NCBI GenBank assembly: GCA_003486675.1
Contig: DNGG01000573.1
Span: 1-10,122, forward strand
DNA: 10,122 nt
Direction: 5' to 3'
Origin: Cyanobacteria bacterium UBA11372
GTDB lineage: Bacteria > Cyanobacteriota > Cyanobacteriia > Cyanobacteriales > Aerosakkonemataceae
The notes beneath the pieces were generated by a model. That model saw nothing but the letters and a program-made list of their open reading frames with translations. It was not told where the DNA came from and made no database searches. This document shows positions 1-7,660 of the stretch, in pieces (positions within the stretch are counted from its first letter, which is position 1; the number at the start of each line of letters is the position of its first letter). A program made the translations under genes and the position numbers.

Positions 1-2189
1 GGGTTGCTGAAGTTTTCTGGCAATTCGACTAAGCCAGCTGCCGGGTTAACTGTGGGACTGTTAATTTGCACAATGCCGTTAAACTGTGCGCCGAGTTCTG
101 AGCTAGCGGTAATGTCGCTCAAATCGGTGGTGCGAAGTCGATATTGAGTCCCAAAAATCCCTTGTGTATTAATCGTTACTCGCCCTCCAGCAGCTTGTTG
201 GGCGTTGGCGGTGATGTCGCTATTTTGTAGGGCAACTAAGGTGTTGTTATTGATGGTGATATTGCCGCCGGTGGCAGTGTTTTGCGCGTTGGTAGTAATT
301 CTGCCGCGATCGCGCATCACAATATGATTTGAGTTGATCGTGATATTGCCGCGCGAGCCTGCCGTTGTCTCAGCACTAAGATAGCCGCCTCTAAGCAGCC
401 GAATCGAGCCAGCATTCACCTCCAAATTGCCCGCTTTCTCATCCTCAGTCGTCGTAGTCGGTGCTTGATTACTGACAGTTGCTCTTGCCCCATCCCTGAG
501 AGTCAACTGTGGGGTTTCTATTGTCACAGTCCCTGCTTTTCCGGTTGAGTTTTGTCCGGCTGTAGCAGATAAGGAACTCACTGCAAGTGGATTCGTCCCC
601 GAAGTGCCAATTAATTCTACAGAATCCCTTGCCCTGACTGTCAGATTTCCCCCCCTTCCCACGCCAAAGGTAGAGGTGACTATCTGTCCACCGTCTTTGA
701 CAGTTAACCGCCTAGTTTCAATCGTCACATTGCCCGCATTCCCCGTTATTCCTCGTCTAGTCACAGAACTAGCGATCGTACTACCATTTATGAAGATGGT
801 GTTTGGCAGAGCCGGATTCCTAAATTCGCCGAATCCAATTACTTCCACCGCGTCAGTTGCCCTGATGGTTAAATCTCCGCCATTCCCAGCACCCGTAGTT
901 GTCGAGAGAATTCGCGCCCCATCTGTTAAGCGCAAGCGTTGAGTTTCAATGGTTAAATCTCCAGCATTTCCAGTGGAACCAACTTGGGCAGCAGTAAATA
1001 AGCCACTGGGAAACGCACCGCCGAAACTGCCAAATGCTTCTACGGAATTTGCCTTGACAGTAATATTTCCTGCCTTCCCAGTGCCAAGCGTCCCGGTTAA
1101 TACTGTTCCCCCATTGCCAATTACCAAACTAGGGGTTTCAATCGTTATATCTCCCCCCTTGCCGCTAGAACCCGCTTGGCTGGTGGTATATATACCGCTG
1201 GGAAACAGCAAATTCCTGGCAAAGCCTAGCACTTCCAATGATTCAGAAGCGCGTACCGTTATCCCTTCCCCATCCCCTCTCCCCAGAGTTGTTGCCAAAA
1301 TTGCCGCACCATCGCGCAAGGATATCCGCCGCCCTTGTAGCTGGATAGCTCCACCACCATTACCACTCGCATCTGCACTAGCTGCACCCGTAAAACGGAT
1401 ATCTCCAAATTGTGTGGCTAACTGTTCATTGGTAATTGCTAATTTGCCGTTAATATTGGTAATTCCTAATGAGCCATTCGTCACTGCCCAAAGTTCAATT
1501 CGCCCGCCTTGTGCGGTGAGGTTTCCTCCTTCTATGGCAATATCACCCCCAACTAAGGCCAGAGTTTGACCGGGAGCTACTTGCATTCCTACAGGTCTGT
1601 TATCTCTAAAAATGGCCAAACTTACGGCGTCAGTCCGCAAGTTATTACCCCCACCCTGCACGACTATGCCAGCAGGATTTGGCCCCAATTGCAAGCCAAT
1701 CGGAACGTTTATTGTCAGTAGGGGTGGTGCTAAAGGATTAACGGCGCTAAATTCAACTCCATCAGCAAACCTGATGCTGTTAGCAGTACTGCCGATAAAC
1801 GAACCGCCGATATTTAATCTGGCACCTGCGCCAAAAACAATGCCGTTGGGATTGATTAAATATAAATTTGCTCCCCCGTTAGCGCGAATTAATCCATCTA
1901 TATTAGAGATTTTGCCACCAGTAACCCGCGTCAATATATTTTGAATCTCTGGGGCGTTGTTGAAAAAAGCTGACCCATTCGTTGGCACAGAAAACTCTTG
2001 AAAACTGTGAAATAAATTGCCGCCGTTTCTGCTGCCACCAGTAATTTCAATCAAATTTCCTTTGGGAGTAACGACGCTATTATTTGGCAGCGTTGCATCT
2101 GGGACAATTTGTGCCCAAGTTGGGCTATTGCCAGTCAAACATAGCAGAGAAATCAGGCCAAGTTGCCAAAGGTGAGAATCGGGTTTCAT
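1..2189 (-). CDS. Filamentous haemagglutinin-like TPS exoprotein, copy 3 of the array (3' end off window)
   Basis: The frame opens at ATG 2187-2189 and stays free of stops to the left edge (729 codons visible; I walked it in codon steps to about 1800, and beyond that it follows copy 2). The product starts MKPDSHLWQLGLISLL, a Sec signal peptide with likely cleavage after TWA (residue 26). Next come the haemagglutination-activity (TpsA N-terminal) domain with an NPNGI motif near residue 113, then a Gly/Asn-rich beta-helix of repeats such as GNAGDLTIET and GGNLTVRA. It should be an exported surface or released adhesin, but its ligand is unknown. It aligns with the next copy upstream throughout and has one net difference, five extra codons in a Thr/Asp/Glu stretch (about 438-458). 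The C-terminal domain, including the cysteine pair of the other copies, would lie beyond the edge. It begins 28 bases after the preceding stop, with no clear Shine-Dalgarno, and was probably co-transcribed. The family call is firm and the role is inferred. Confidence 0.9.
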   Translation of the reverse strand, partial: MKPDSHLWQLGLISLLCLTGNSPTWAQIVPDATLPNNSVVTPKGNLIEITGGSRNGGNLFHSFQEFSVPTNGSAFFNNAPEIQNILTRVTGGKISNIDGLIRANGGANLYLINPNGIVFGAGARLNIGGSFIGSTANSIRFADGVEFSAVNPLAPPLLTINVPIGLQLGPNPAGIVVQGGGNNLRTDAVSLAIFRDNRPVGMQVAPGQTLALVGGDIAIEGGNLTAQGGRIELWAVTNGSLGITNINGKLAITNEQLATQFGDIRFTGAASADASGNGGGAIQLQGRRISLRDGAAILATTLGRGDGEGITVRASESLEVLGFARNLLFPSGIYTTSQAGSSGKGGDITIETPSLVIGNGGTVLTGTLGTGKAGNITVKANSVEAFGSFGGAFPSGLFTAAQVGSTGNAGDLTIETQRLRLTDGARILSTTTGAGNGGDLTIRATDAVEVIGFGEFRNPALPNTIFINGSTIASSVTRRGITGNAGNVTIETRRLTVKDGGQIVTSTFGVGRGGNLTVRARDSVELIGTSGTNPLAVSSLSATAGQNSTGKAGTVTIETPQLTLRDGARATVSNQAPTTTTEDEKAGNLEVNAGSIRLLRGGYLSAETTAGSRGNITINSNHIVMRDRGRITTNAQNTATGGNITINNNTLVALQNSDITANAQQAAGGRVTINTQGIFGTQYRLRTTDLSDITASSELGAQFNGIVQINSPTVNPAAGLVELPENFSN

Positions 2190-2217
2190 ATTGTTGTGTT
2201 TCCGGGAGCGAAGTCTA
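2190..2217 (-). other. Conserved 28-base intergenic spacer between exoprotein copies 2 and 3
   Basis: On the minus strand the upstream gene ends ATG TAA, followed at once by a second in-frame stop TAG, and the next gene starts in the context AACAATATGAAA. The same elements flank the other spacer (4726-4755): TAATAGACTT at the start and AACAATATGAAA at the end, with diverged bases between. The spacer therefore belonged to the duplicated unit. I see no promoter, terminator hairpin or purine-rich ribosome binding site in it, which fits co-transcription of the two genes. Confidence 0.75.
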
Positions 2218-4725
2218 TTACATTCCACTCGTCGGTGTATCGCCGCAGCTAGCAGGTTTATACCACGAATCCGACCGCGTAATACCAGGCACATCTGCTA
2301 CCAATTCCACCTGACCTTGAGCGTTAATCTTCCATCGAGTTGCCTCAACTAAGGGAGTTTGGATTGGAGCATTGGTCATGGGTAATTGGTAATTGGATGT
2401 TGTCACCTGCTCGTTAGCAATTCGCCAATCAATCCAAGCGGGGGAAATATTCAAATATTCTTTAGGATCGGGTGGCAATCCTCCTCTTCCAGTGACGACA
2501 AAGCTGTTGCGTCTCATTTGTGGCGAACAAGTTTGAGCAATTTGATCGATCGGGTTGCTGAAGTTTTCTGGCAATTCGACTAAGCCAGCTGCCGGGTTAA
2601 CTGCGGGACTGTTAATTTGCACAATGCCGTTAAACTGTGCGCCGAGTTCTGAGCTAGCAGTAATGTCGCTCCAATCGGTGGTGCGATCGCGCAATGCCGC
2701 CCCAAAAATCCCTTGTGTATTGATTGTTACTCGCCCTCCCGCAGCTTGTTGGGCGTTGGCGGTGATGTCGCTATTTTGTAGGGCAACTAAGGTGTTGTTA
2801 TTGATGGTGATATTGCCGCCGGTGGCAGTGTTTTGCGCGTTGGTAGTAATTCTGCTGCGATCGCGCATCACAATATGATTTGAGTTGATCGTGATATTGC
2901 CGCGCGAGCCTGCCGTTGTCTCAGCACTAAGAGAACCGCCTTTGAGCAGCCGAATCGACTCAGCATTCACCTCTAGGTTGCCCGCTTCCCCAGTCGGTGC
3001 TAGATTTTCCACCCTTGCGATCGCCCCATCCCTAACCGTTAACTGTCGGGTTTCTATCCTCAAAGTCCCCGCATTTCCACTTGAGTTTGGCCCTGCTGTA
3101 GCAGATAAGTTACTACGTAAAGGCGGATTCGTTCCCGAAGTGCCGATTACTTCTACAGAATCCGTTGCCCTTACTGTTAAGTTTCCCCCCTTTCCCAGGC
3201 CAAAGGCAGAGGTTACTACCTGCCCAGCGTCTTTGACAGTTAACCGGGCAGTTTCAATCGTCACATTGCCCGCATTCCCCCGAATTCCTCGTCCAATCAC
3301 AGAAGTGGCGATACTACTACCAACTCTAAAGGGCGTGTTTGGGATAGCAGGATTAATAAATAGGGCGAATCCTATCACTTCCACTGCCTCAGTTGCTCTG
3401 ATGGTTAAATTTCCCCCACTACCAGCACCTAGAGTCGCTGCGATAACTCGCGCCCCATCTGTGAGGCGCAAGCGTTGAGTTTCAATGGTTAAATCTCCTG
3501 CATTTCCAGTCGAACCAAGTTCAGCGGCAGTATATAAGCCACTCGGAACCGAATTGGCCAAAGTGCCAAATGCTTCTACGGAAGAAGCCCTGACAGTCAT
3601 ATTTCCCGCTATCCCAGAGCCAAAGGTTGCGCTTGATAATATTCCCCCATCGCCAACTAACAAGCTGGGGGTTTCAATCATCATATCTCCCGCCTTGCCA
3701 GTAGATCCGGCTTGGCTGCTAGTAGATATAATGCTGGGAAACAGCAAATTCCTGGCAAAGCCAAGCACTTCTATAGATTCTGAAGCGCGGACAGTTATCC
3801 CTTCCCCATTCCCTGTCCCCAAAGTTGTTGCCAAAATCGCCGCTCCATCCTGCAAGGATATCCGCCGCCCTTGTAGTTGGATAGCTCCACCACCATTCCC
3901 ACTGGCATCTACACTAGCTGCACCCGTAAAACGGATATCTCCAAATTGTGTGGCTAACTGTTCATTGCTAATTGCTGGTTTGCCGTTAATATTGCTAATT
4001 CCCAATAAGCCATTGTTCGCTGACCAAAGTTCAATTCGTCCGCCAACGGCTGTGAGATTGCCTCCCTCTAAGGCAATATCGCCGCCTACTAAAGCGAGAG
4101 TTTGACCGGCAGGTACTTGGAGTCCGACGGTTCTGTTATCTCTAATAATGGCTGAATTTGCCGGGTTAAACCGCAAGTTATTACCGCTACCCTGCACGAC
4201 TATCCCAGCAGGATTTGGCCCCAATTGCAAGCCAATCGGAACGTTAATTGTCAGTAGGGGTGGTGCTAAAGGATTAACGGCGCTAAATTCAAATCCATCG
4301 GCAAACCTGATGCTGTTAGCAGTACTACCAATAAACGAACCGCCGATATTTAATCTGGCACCTGCGCCAAAAATAATGCCGTTGGGATTGAGTAAAAATA
4401 AATTTGCTCCCCCGTTAGCGCGAATTAATCCATCTATATTAGAGATTTTGCCACCAGTAACCCGCGTCAATATATTTTGAATCTCTGAGGCGTTGTTGAA
4501 AAAAGCTTCGCCAAAAGTCGGGACAGAAAACTCTTGAAAACTGTGAAATAAATTGCCCCCGTTTCTCGTGCCCCCAGTAATTTCAATCAAATTTCCTTTG
4601 GGATTAACGACGCTATTATTTGGCAGCGTTGCATCTGGGACAATTTGTGCCCAAGTTGGGCTATTGCCAGTCAAACATAGCAGAGAAATCAGGCCAATTT
4701 GCCAAAAGTGAGGAGCGGATTTCAT
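2218..4725 (-). CDS. Filamentous haemagglutinin-like TPS exoprotein, copy 2 (835 aa, complete)
   Basis: This is a secreted beta-helix protein of the two-partner-secretion exoprotein family, expected at or beyond the outer membrane. Visible parts in order: a Sec signal peptide of residues 1-26 (hydrophobic GLISLLCLTG, cleavage after TWA); a haemagglutination-activity domain, about 27-170, with NPNGI at 113-117; a repetitive beta-helix, about 200-700, containing four or five modules of 60-75 residues (near 275, 346, 408, 485 and 551) with the pattern GNAGxLTIET, DG, GGNLTVRA, VEVIG; and a conserved C-terminal domain from 733 with TGRGGLPPDPKEYL. The mature protein has only two cysteines, C733 and C827. 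The start is ATG 4723-4725, shared with copy 3. There is no obvious Shine-Dalgarno. It lies 30 bases after copy 1 and 28 before copy 3. A heptamer tandem repeat is translated in frame near residues 778-784. The substrate or binding partner cannot be read from the sequence. Confidence 0.93.
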   Translation of the reverse strand: MKSAPHFWQIGLISLLCLTGNSPTWAQIVPDATLPNNSVVNPKGNLIEITGGTRNGGNLFHSFQEFSVPTFGEAFFNNASEIQNILTRVTGGKISNIDGLIRANGGANLFLLNPNGIIFGAGARLNIGGSFIGSTANSIRFADGFEFSAVNPLAPPLLTINVPIGLQLGPNPAGIVVQGSGNNLRFNPANSAIIRDNRTVGLQVPAGQTLALVGGDIALEGGNLTAVGGRIELWSANNGLLGISNINGKPAISNEQLATQFGDIRFTGAASVDASGNGGGAIQLQGRRISLQDGAAILATTLGTGNGEGITVRASESIEVLGFARNLLFPSIISTSSQAGSTGKAGDMMIETPSLLVGDGGILSSATFGSGIAGNMTVRASSVEAFGTLANSVPSGLYTAAELGSTGNAGDLTIETQRLRLTDGARVIAATLGAGSGGNLTIRATEAVEVIGFALFINPAIPNTPFRVGSSIATSVIGRGIRGNAGNVTIETARLTVKDAGQVVTSAFGLGKGGNLTVRATDSVEVIGTSGTNPPLRSNLSATAGPNSSGNAGTLRIETRQLTVRDGAIARVENLAPTGEAGNLEVNAESIRLLKGGSLSAETTAGSRGNITINSNHIVMRDRSRITTNAQNTATGGNITINNNTLVALQNSDITANAQQAAGGRVTINTQGIFGAALRDRTTDWSDITASSELGAQFNGIVQINSPAVNPAAGLVELPENFSNPIDQIAQTCSPQMRRNSFVVTGRGGLPPDPKEYLNISPAWIDWRIANEQVTTSNYQLPMTNAPIQTPLVEATRWKINAQGQVELVADVPGITRSDSWYKPASCGDTPTSGM
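2374..2394 (+). repeat. In-frame heptamer tandem repeat inside the C-terminal domain of exoprotein copy 2
   Basis: On the plus strand the bases read as consecutive heptamers GGTCATG, GGTAATT, GGTAATT, then GGA. On the coding strand they are translated as part of SNYQLPMTN. This is the same repeat family as the intergenic run at 7833-7867, in the opposite orientation. Heptameric short tandemly repeated repetitive (STRR) sequences are well known in cyanobacteria. The heptamers sit in a probable linker between the conserved IANEQ and TRWKIN segments of the C-terminal domain, where an insertion would be tolerated. Confidence 0.7.
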
Positions 4726-4755
4726 ATTGTTTGGTATTAGAAGAAGCCAAGTCTA
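4726..4755 (-). other. Conserved 30-base intergenic spacer between exoprotein copies 1 and 2
   Basis: It is homologous to the spacer at 2190-2217. The TAA stop of copy 1 is followed directly by TAG and then ACTTGGC, and the spacer ends AACAAT before ATGAAA of copy 2. The middle has drifted and is two bases longer. I see no promoter, terminator or canonical Shine-Dalgarno. It supports an operon reading from copy 1 through copy 3, and an origin by tandem duplication. Confidence 0.75.
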
Positions 4756-7614
4756 TTACATCCCTTCCCTGGATGTATCGCCACAGCTAGTAGGTTTATA
4801 CCATAAATTCGACCGCCCAATACTAGGCACATCTGCTACCAACTCCACCTGACCTTGAGCGTTAATCTTCCATCGAGTTGCCTCAACTAAGGGAGTTTGA
4901 ATTGGGGCATTGGTCATGGGTAATTGGTTATTGGAAGTTGTCACCTGCTCGTTAGCAATTCGCCAATCAATCCAAGCGGGGGAAATGTTCAAATATTCTT
5001 TAGGATCGGGTGGCAATCCTCCTCTTCCAGTGACGGTAAAGCTGTTGCGTCTTGCTTGGGGCGAACAAGTTTGAGCAATTTGATTGATGGGGTTGCTGAA
5101 GTTTTCTGGTAATTCGACTAAGCCTGCGGCGGGGTTAACTGCGGGACTGTTAATTTGCACAATGCCGTTAAACTGTGCGCCCAGTTCTGAGGTAGCGGTA
5201 ATGTCGCTCAAATCGGTGGTGCGATCGCGCAATGCCGTACCAAAAATACCATTGGTATTAATAATCACTCGTCCGCCTTTACCTTTGAGAGCATTAGCGG
5301 TGATGTCGCTATTTTCTAGGGCGACTAAAGTACCCGTATCGATGGTGATGTTGCCGCCAGTAGTATTACCCGCATTGGTATTAATAGAACTGCCACGGCG
5401 CAACTGAATGTTCTGTACTTGCAAGTTAATATTTGCCCCCGCACCAGAACCAGTGGTGCCATCAATAGAGCCTTGGTTATCGAGAGCGATACGGCTGACG
5501 CCACGCTCCGCGAACGCATTCCCCACCACATTAATGCTACCAGCGCGCCCCGTTCCCAAAGCTTGGACAGTCACCCTCGCTCCATCCCGCACCATCAATT
5601 GACCGACATTCAAATTCACCGAACCAGCTGTTCCCATAGCATTAGGATGGAAAAAGGTGAATACGCTGCCAACTGACGCCTCAATTTTGCTAATAAATTG
5701 ACCGTGATTGGCACTACCAATCGCTTCAACACGACCCGCATCAATCGTGATGTTCCCCGCTGTTCCTGCATTTAAAGAAGCCACGGAAATTACTCCTCCG
5801 TTTCGCACAGTCAGCACAGGCGTAGAAATCCGCAGATTACCTCCTGGAGCGTTACTTAAACTTTGAGAGCCAAGGTAGCTGCTAATTCGTCCCCCATTCG
5901 CCAAAATTTCTGAGATGCCTGCCACTTCCACCGACTCCGTTGCTGTAATGGTTAAATTGCCTGCCGGTCCACCAGCGTTAGCAAACAGAATATTACCAAC
6001 AATCCCACCATTGGATGAGCTAATCCCCCCTCCTTGAGCAATAGTTAATCGCCTTGTGTCAACGGTAATATCCCCTGCCTTTCCGGTACCCCCGATCGAA
6101 TTTGTGGCAATTGCATTTTGTAGAGCAGTTCCAGGGAGACTACCTAACACATCTACTGATTCAGACGCTTTAATGCTGATATTCCCCGACGCTCCTTCAC
6201 TGCGGGTTATGCTAGCGAGAGCAGCACCATCGCGAAGAGTTAATCTTTCTGTTTCAATTGAGATATTTCCGCCTGTGCCATTACTGCCCAGCAATGTCCC
6301 ATTGTTGATTGCGGCACTAACGATTTCTACCACGTTGGCACGAATAACCATGTTGCCGCCATTTCCAGCACCAAACGTTGCAGTACCTGCTGATGCTCCA
6401 TTGTTCAATAGTAGGTGTCCGGTATCAATTGTGATGTTTCCTGCAACTCCAGAACTCAAAGTGCCAGTTTCCAATACGATAGTTGGGTCAAAAGGGTTGA
6501 GCGTTCCCGATATCAAATAGTTAACTAACAACTGTTGATAGCTATCAAATCCAATTCCCCTCAGTTCCACTAAGTCAGTAGCGCGAATATTTATATCCCC
6601 TCCCGCACCTTCTCCTAGCGTCAGGGTAGAAATTTGCGCTCCATCGTGAACTCGCAACTGTTGGGTACTGATATCAATACCTCTACCATCAATATTTCCC
6701 AAGGTTAGTCCGTAAATTCGCCCTCCGTTGAGAGTGACGAAACCACCTCTAATATCTACCCTGCCACCACCAATTCCGCTGGTATTGATGGTAGATCCAT
6801 TTGATATTTGAATGTTGCCGAAGTTCTGAATATTGTCATAGTTTAAACTCAGACCGAATCGGGTTGGTGCAAAACTTACTAAACCAGGACTGGCAACGCT
6901 ACCAAGCAGAATTTGTCCGCTACTAGCAGTTAAATTACCGCCAGCCAGTTGAATATCGCCGCCCACTAGCGCTAAAGTTTGACCCGGTTGTACGGCTAAA
7001 CCAACTTTGTTATCAATCCCAATTGACTGGGGCAGGGGTGGTAAGTTTCCCCGTACCGTTGATTGATTGATTATCCTGCCAGGATTTGACCCAAACTGCA
7101 AGCCAATCGGAACGTTAATTGTCAGTAGCGGTGGTGCTAAAGGATTAACGGCGCTAAACTCACTACCATCGGCAAATCGAATGCTGCTGGCGGTACTGCC
7201 AATAAAAGAACCGCCGATATCTAATCTGGCGTTCGGGCCAAAAATAATGCCGTTAGGATTGATTAAATATAAATTAGCCGTGCCGTTCGCCCGAATTAAT
7301 CCATCAATATTGGAAACAGAATTACCCGTCACCCGACTAATAATAGTTTGAATGCTCAAAGCATTATCAAAATGGGCAGTTTGTCCCGTCTGGACGGAAA
7401 ATTGCTCAAAACTATGAAATAAATTTGTTCCTGCTTGGGTTCCACCTGTGATGGTGAGAGTATTTCCATTTGGGGTGACGATGGAATTGTTGGGTAGCGT
7501 CCCATCAGGAACAATTTGCGCTTGTGCTGCTGGCTGTAGGGTCAAACAACAACTAAAAAAGGAGACAAGGGAAGCGATCGCTCTTTCACGAGAGCGCGCT
7601 ACGATAGCTGGCAT
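4756..7614 (-). CDS. Filamentous haemagglutinin-like TPS exoprotein, copy 1 (952 aa, complete, first in operon)
   Basis: This is the longest and most divergent of the three paralogues. Residues 1-32 form a Sec signal peptide (hydrophobic ASLVSFFSCCLTL, cleavage after AQA) whose n-region, MPAIVARSRERA, does not resemble the MK-type start of the others. The haemagglutination-activity domain follows (about 33-175, NPNGI at 119-123), then a long beta-helix (about 200-815) with repeats such as GGNISIETERLTLRDG. The C-terminal domain from C850 contains TGRGGLPPDPKEYL and a second cysteine at C944. It is nearly the same as the C-terminus of copy 2. ATG 7612-7614 is the only good start before the signal peptide, and no Shine-Dalgarno is visible. 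A GC-rich dispersed repeat appears to be inserted in frame at residues 700-710. As the first gene of the array it is probably driven by the promoter near 7661. It is expected to be secreted through a TpsB pore, which is not encoded here. Confidence 0.93.
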   Translation of the reverse strand: MPAIVARSRERAIASLVSFFSCCLTLQPAAQAQIVPDGTLPNNSIVTPNGNTLTITGGTQAGTNLFHSFEQFSVQTGQTAHFDNALSIQTIISRVTGNSVSNIDGLIRANGTANLYLINPNGIIFGPNARLDIGGSFIGSTASSIRFADGSEFSAVNPLAPPLLTINVPIGLQFGSNPGRIINQSTVRGNLPPLPQSIGIDNKVGLAVQPGQTLALVGGDIQLAGGNLTASSGQILLGSVASPGLVSFAPTRFGLSLNYDNIQNFGNIQISNGSTINTSGIGGGRVDIRGGFVTLNGGRIYGLTLGNIDGRGIDISTQQLRVHDGAQISTLTLGEGAGGDINIRATDLVELRGIGFDSYQQLLVNYLISGTLNPFDPTIVLETGTLSSGVAGNITIDTGHLLLNNGASAGTATFGAGNGGNMVIRANVVEIVSAAINNGTLLGSNGTGGNISIETERLTLRDGAALASITRSEGASGNISIKASESVDVLGSLPGTALQNAIATNSIGGTGKAGDITVDTRRLTIAQGGGISSSNGGIVGNILFANAGGPAGNLTITATESVEVAGISEILANGGRISSYLGSQSLSNAPGGNLRISTPVLTVRNGGVISVASLNAGTAGNITIDAGRVEAIGSANHGQFISKIEASVGSVFTFFHPNAMGTAGSVNLNVGQLMVRDGARVTVQALGTGRAGSINVVGNAFAERGVSRIALDNQGSIDGTTGSGAGANINLQVQNIQLRRGSSINTNAGNTTGGNITIDTGTLVALENSDITANALKGKGGRVIINTNGIFGTALRDRTTDLSDITATSELGAQFNGIVQINSPAVNPAAGLVELPENFSNPINQIAQTCSPQARRNSFTVTGRGGLPPDPKEYLNISPAWIDWRIANEQVTTSNNQLPMTNAPIQTPLVEATRWKINAQGQVELVADVPSIGRSNLWYKPTSCGDTSREGM
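4912..4932 (+). repeat. In-frame heptamer tandem repeat inside the C-terminal domain of exoprotein copy 1
   Basis: The heptamers are GGTCATG, GGTAATT, GGTTATT, then GGA on the plus strand, at the position matching 2374-2394 in copy 2. They encode part of SNNQLPMTN. One base differs from the perfect unit in copy 2, so the repeat predates the duplication or was shared by gene conversion and has since begun to drift. Confidence 0.65.
5486..5517 (-). repeat. GC-rich dispersed-repeat-like insertion within exoprotein copy 1
   Basis: On the coding strand the stretch begins GCGTTCGCGGAGCGTGGCGT and ends CCGTATCGC, and is much more GC-rich and CG-dense than the beta-helix coding DNA around it. It is translated as AFAERGVSRIA, charged and unlike the Gly/Asn/Ser/Thr-rich repeats on either side. 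Removing about ten codons would leave a normal beta-helix rung running into IALDNQGSI. Small GC-rich repeats with a GCGTTCGCG-type core are, from memory, common in filamentous cyanobacterial genomes. The identity of this family member is my inference, not a match. Confidence 0.5.
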
Positions 7615-7660
7615 CGGCGTTTTGGTGGCTCTTGCGCGTTTGTGCTGATGCCAGAATTTT

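Noticed and set aside
1..360. Gene copy 3 as a pseudogene, because of the clustered substitutions near 133-153.
   Set aside because: The frame stays open across the cluster with no length change, and the encoded GTQYRLRTTD fits the family, so it is treated as intact but cut by the window edge.
949..1569. A 206-codon plus-strand open frame, with an equal-length counterpart at 3485-4105 (and 110-codon pairs at 1612-1944 and 4148-4480), suggesting conserved antisense genes.
   Set aside because: They lie opposite the exoprotein genes. Their Pro/Ser/Val-rich translations are what antisense Gly/Asn/Thr beta-helix codons give, and the equal lengths follow from duplication of the sense genes. No ribosome binding sites or protein-like features were seen.
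4640..4725. Lipoprotein signal (lipobox cysteine) in the exoprotein leaders, such as LISLLCLTG or FFSCCL.
   Set aside because: The residues before the cysteines (LL and FS) do not fit a lipobox, and a normal signal peptidase I site (TWA or AQA followed by QIVPD) lies downstream.
2600..7000. Regular internal repetition that might be a CRISPR array or satellite repeat.
   Set aside because: The repetition is imperfect, follows codon phase and encodes beta-helix rungs. There are no constant direct repeats separated by unique spacers.
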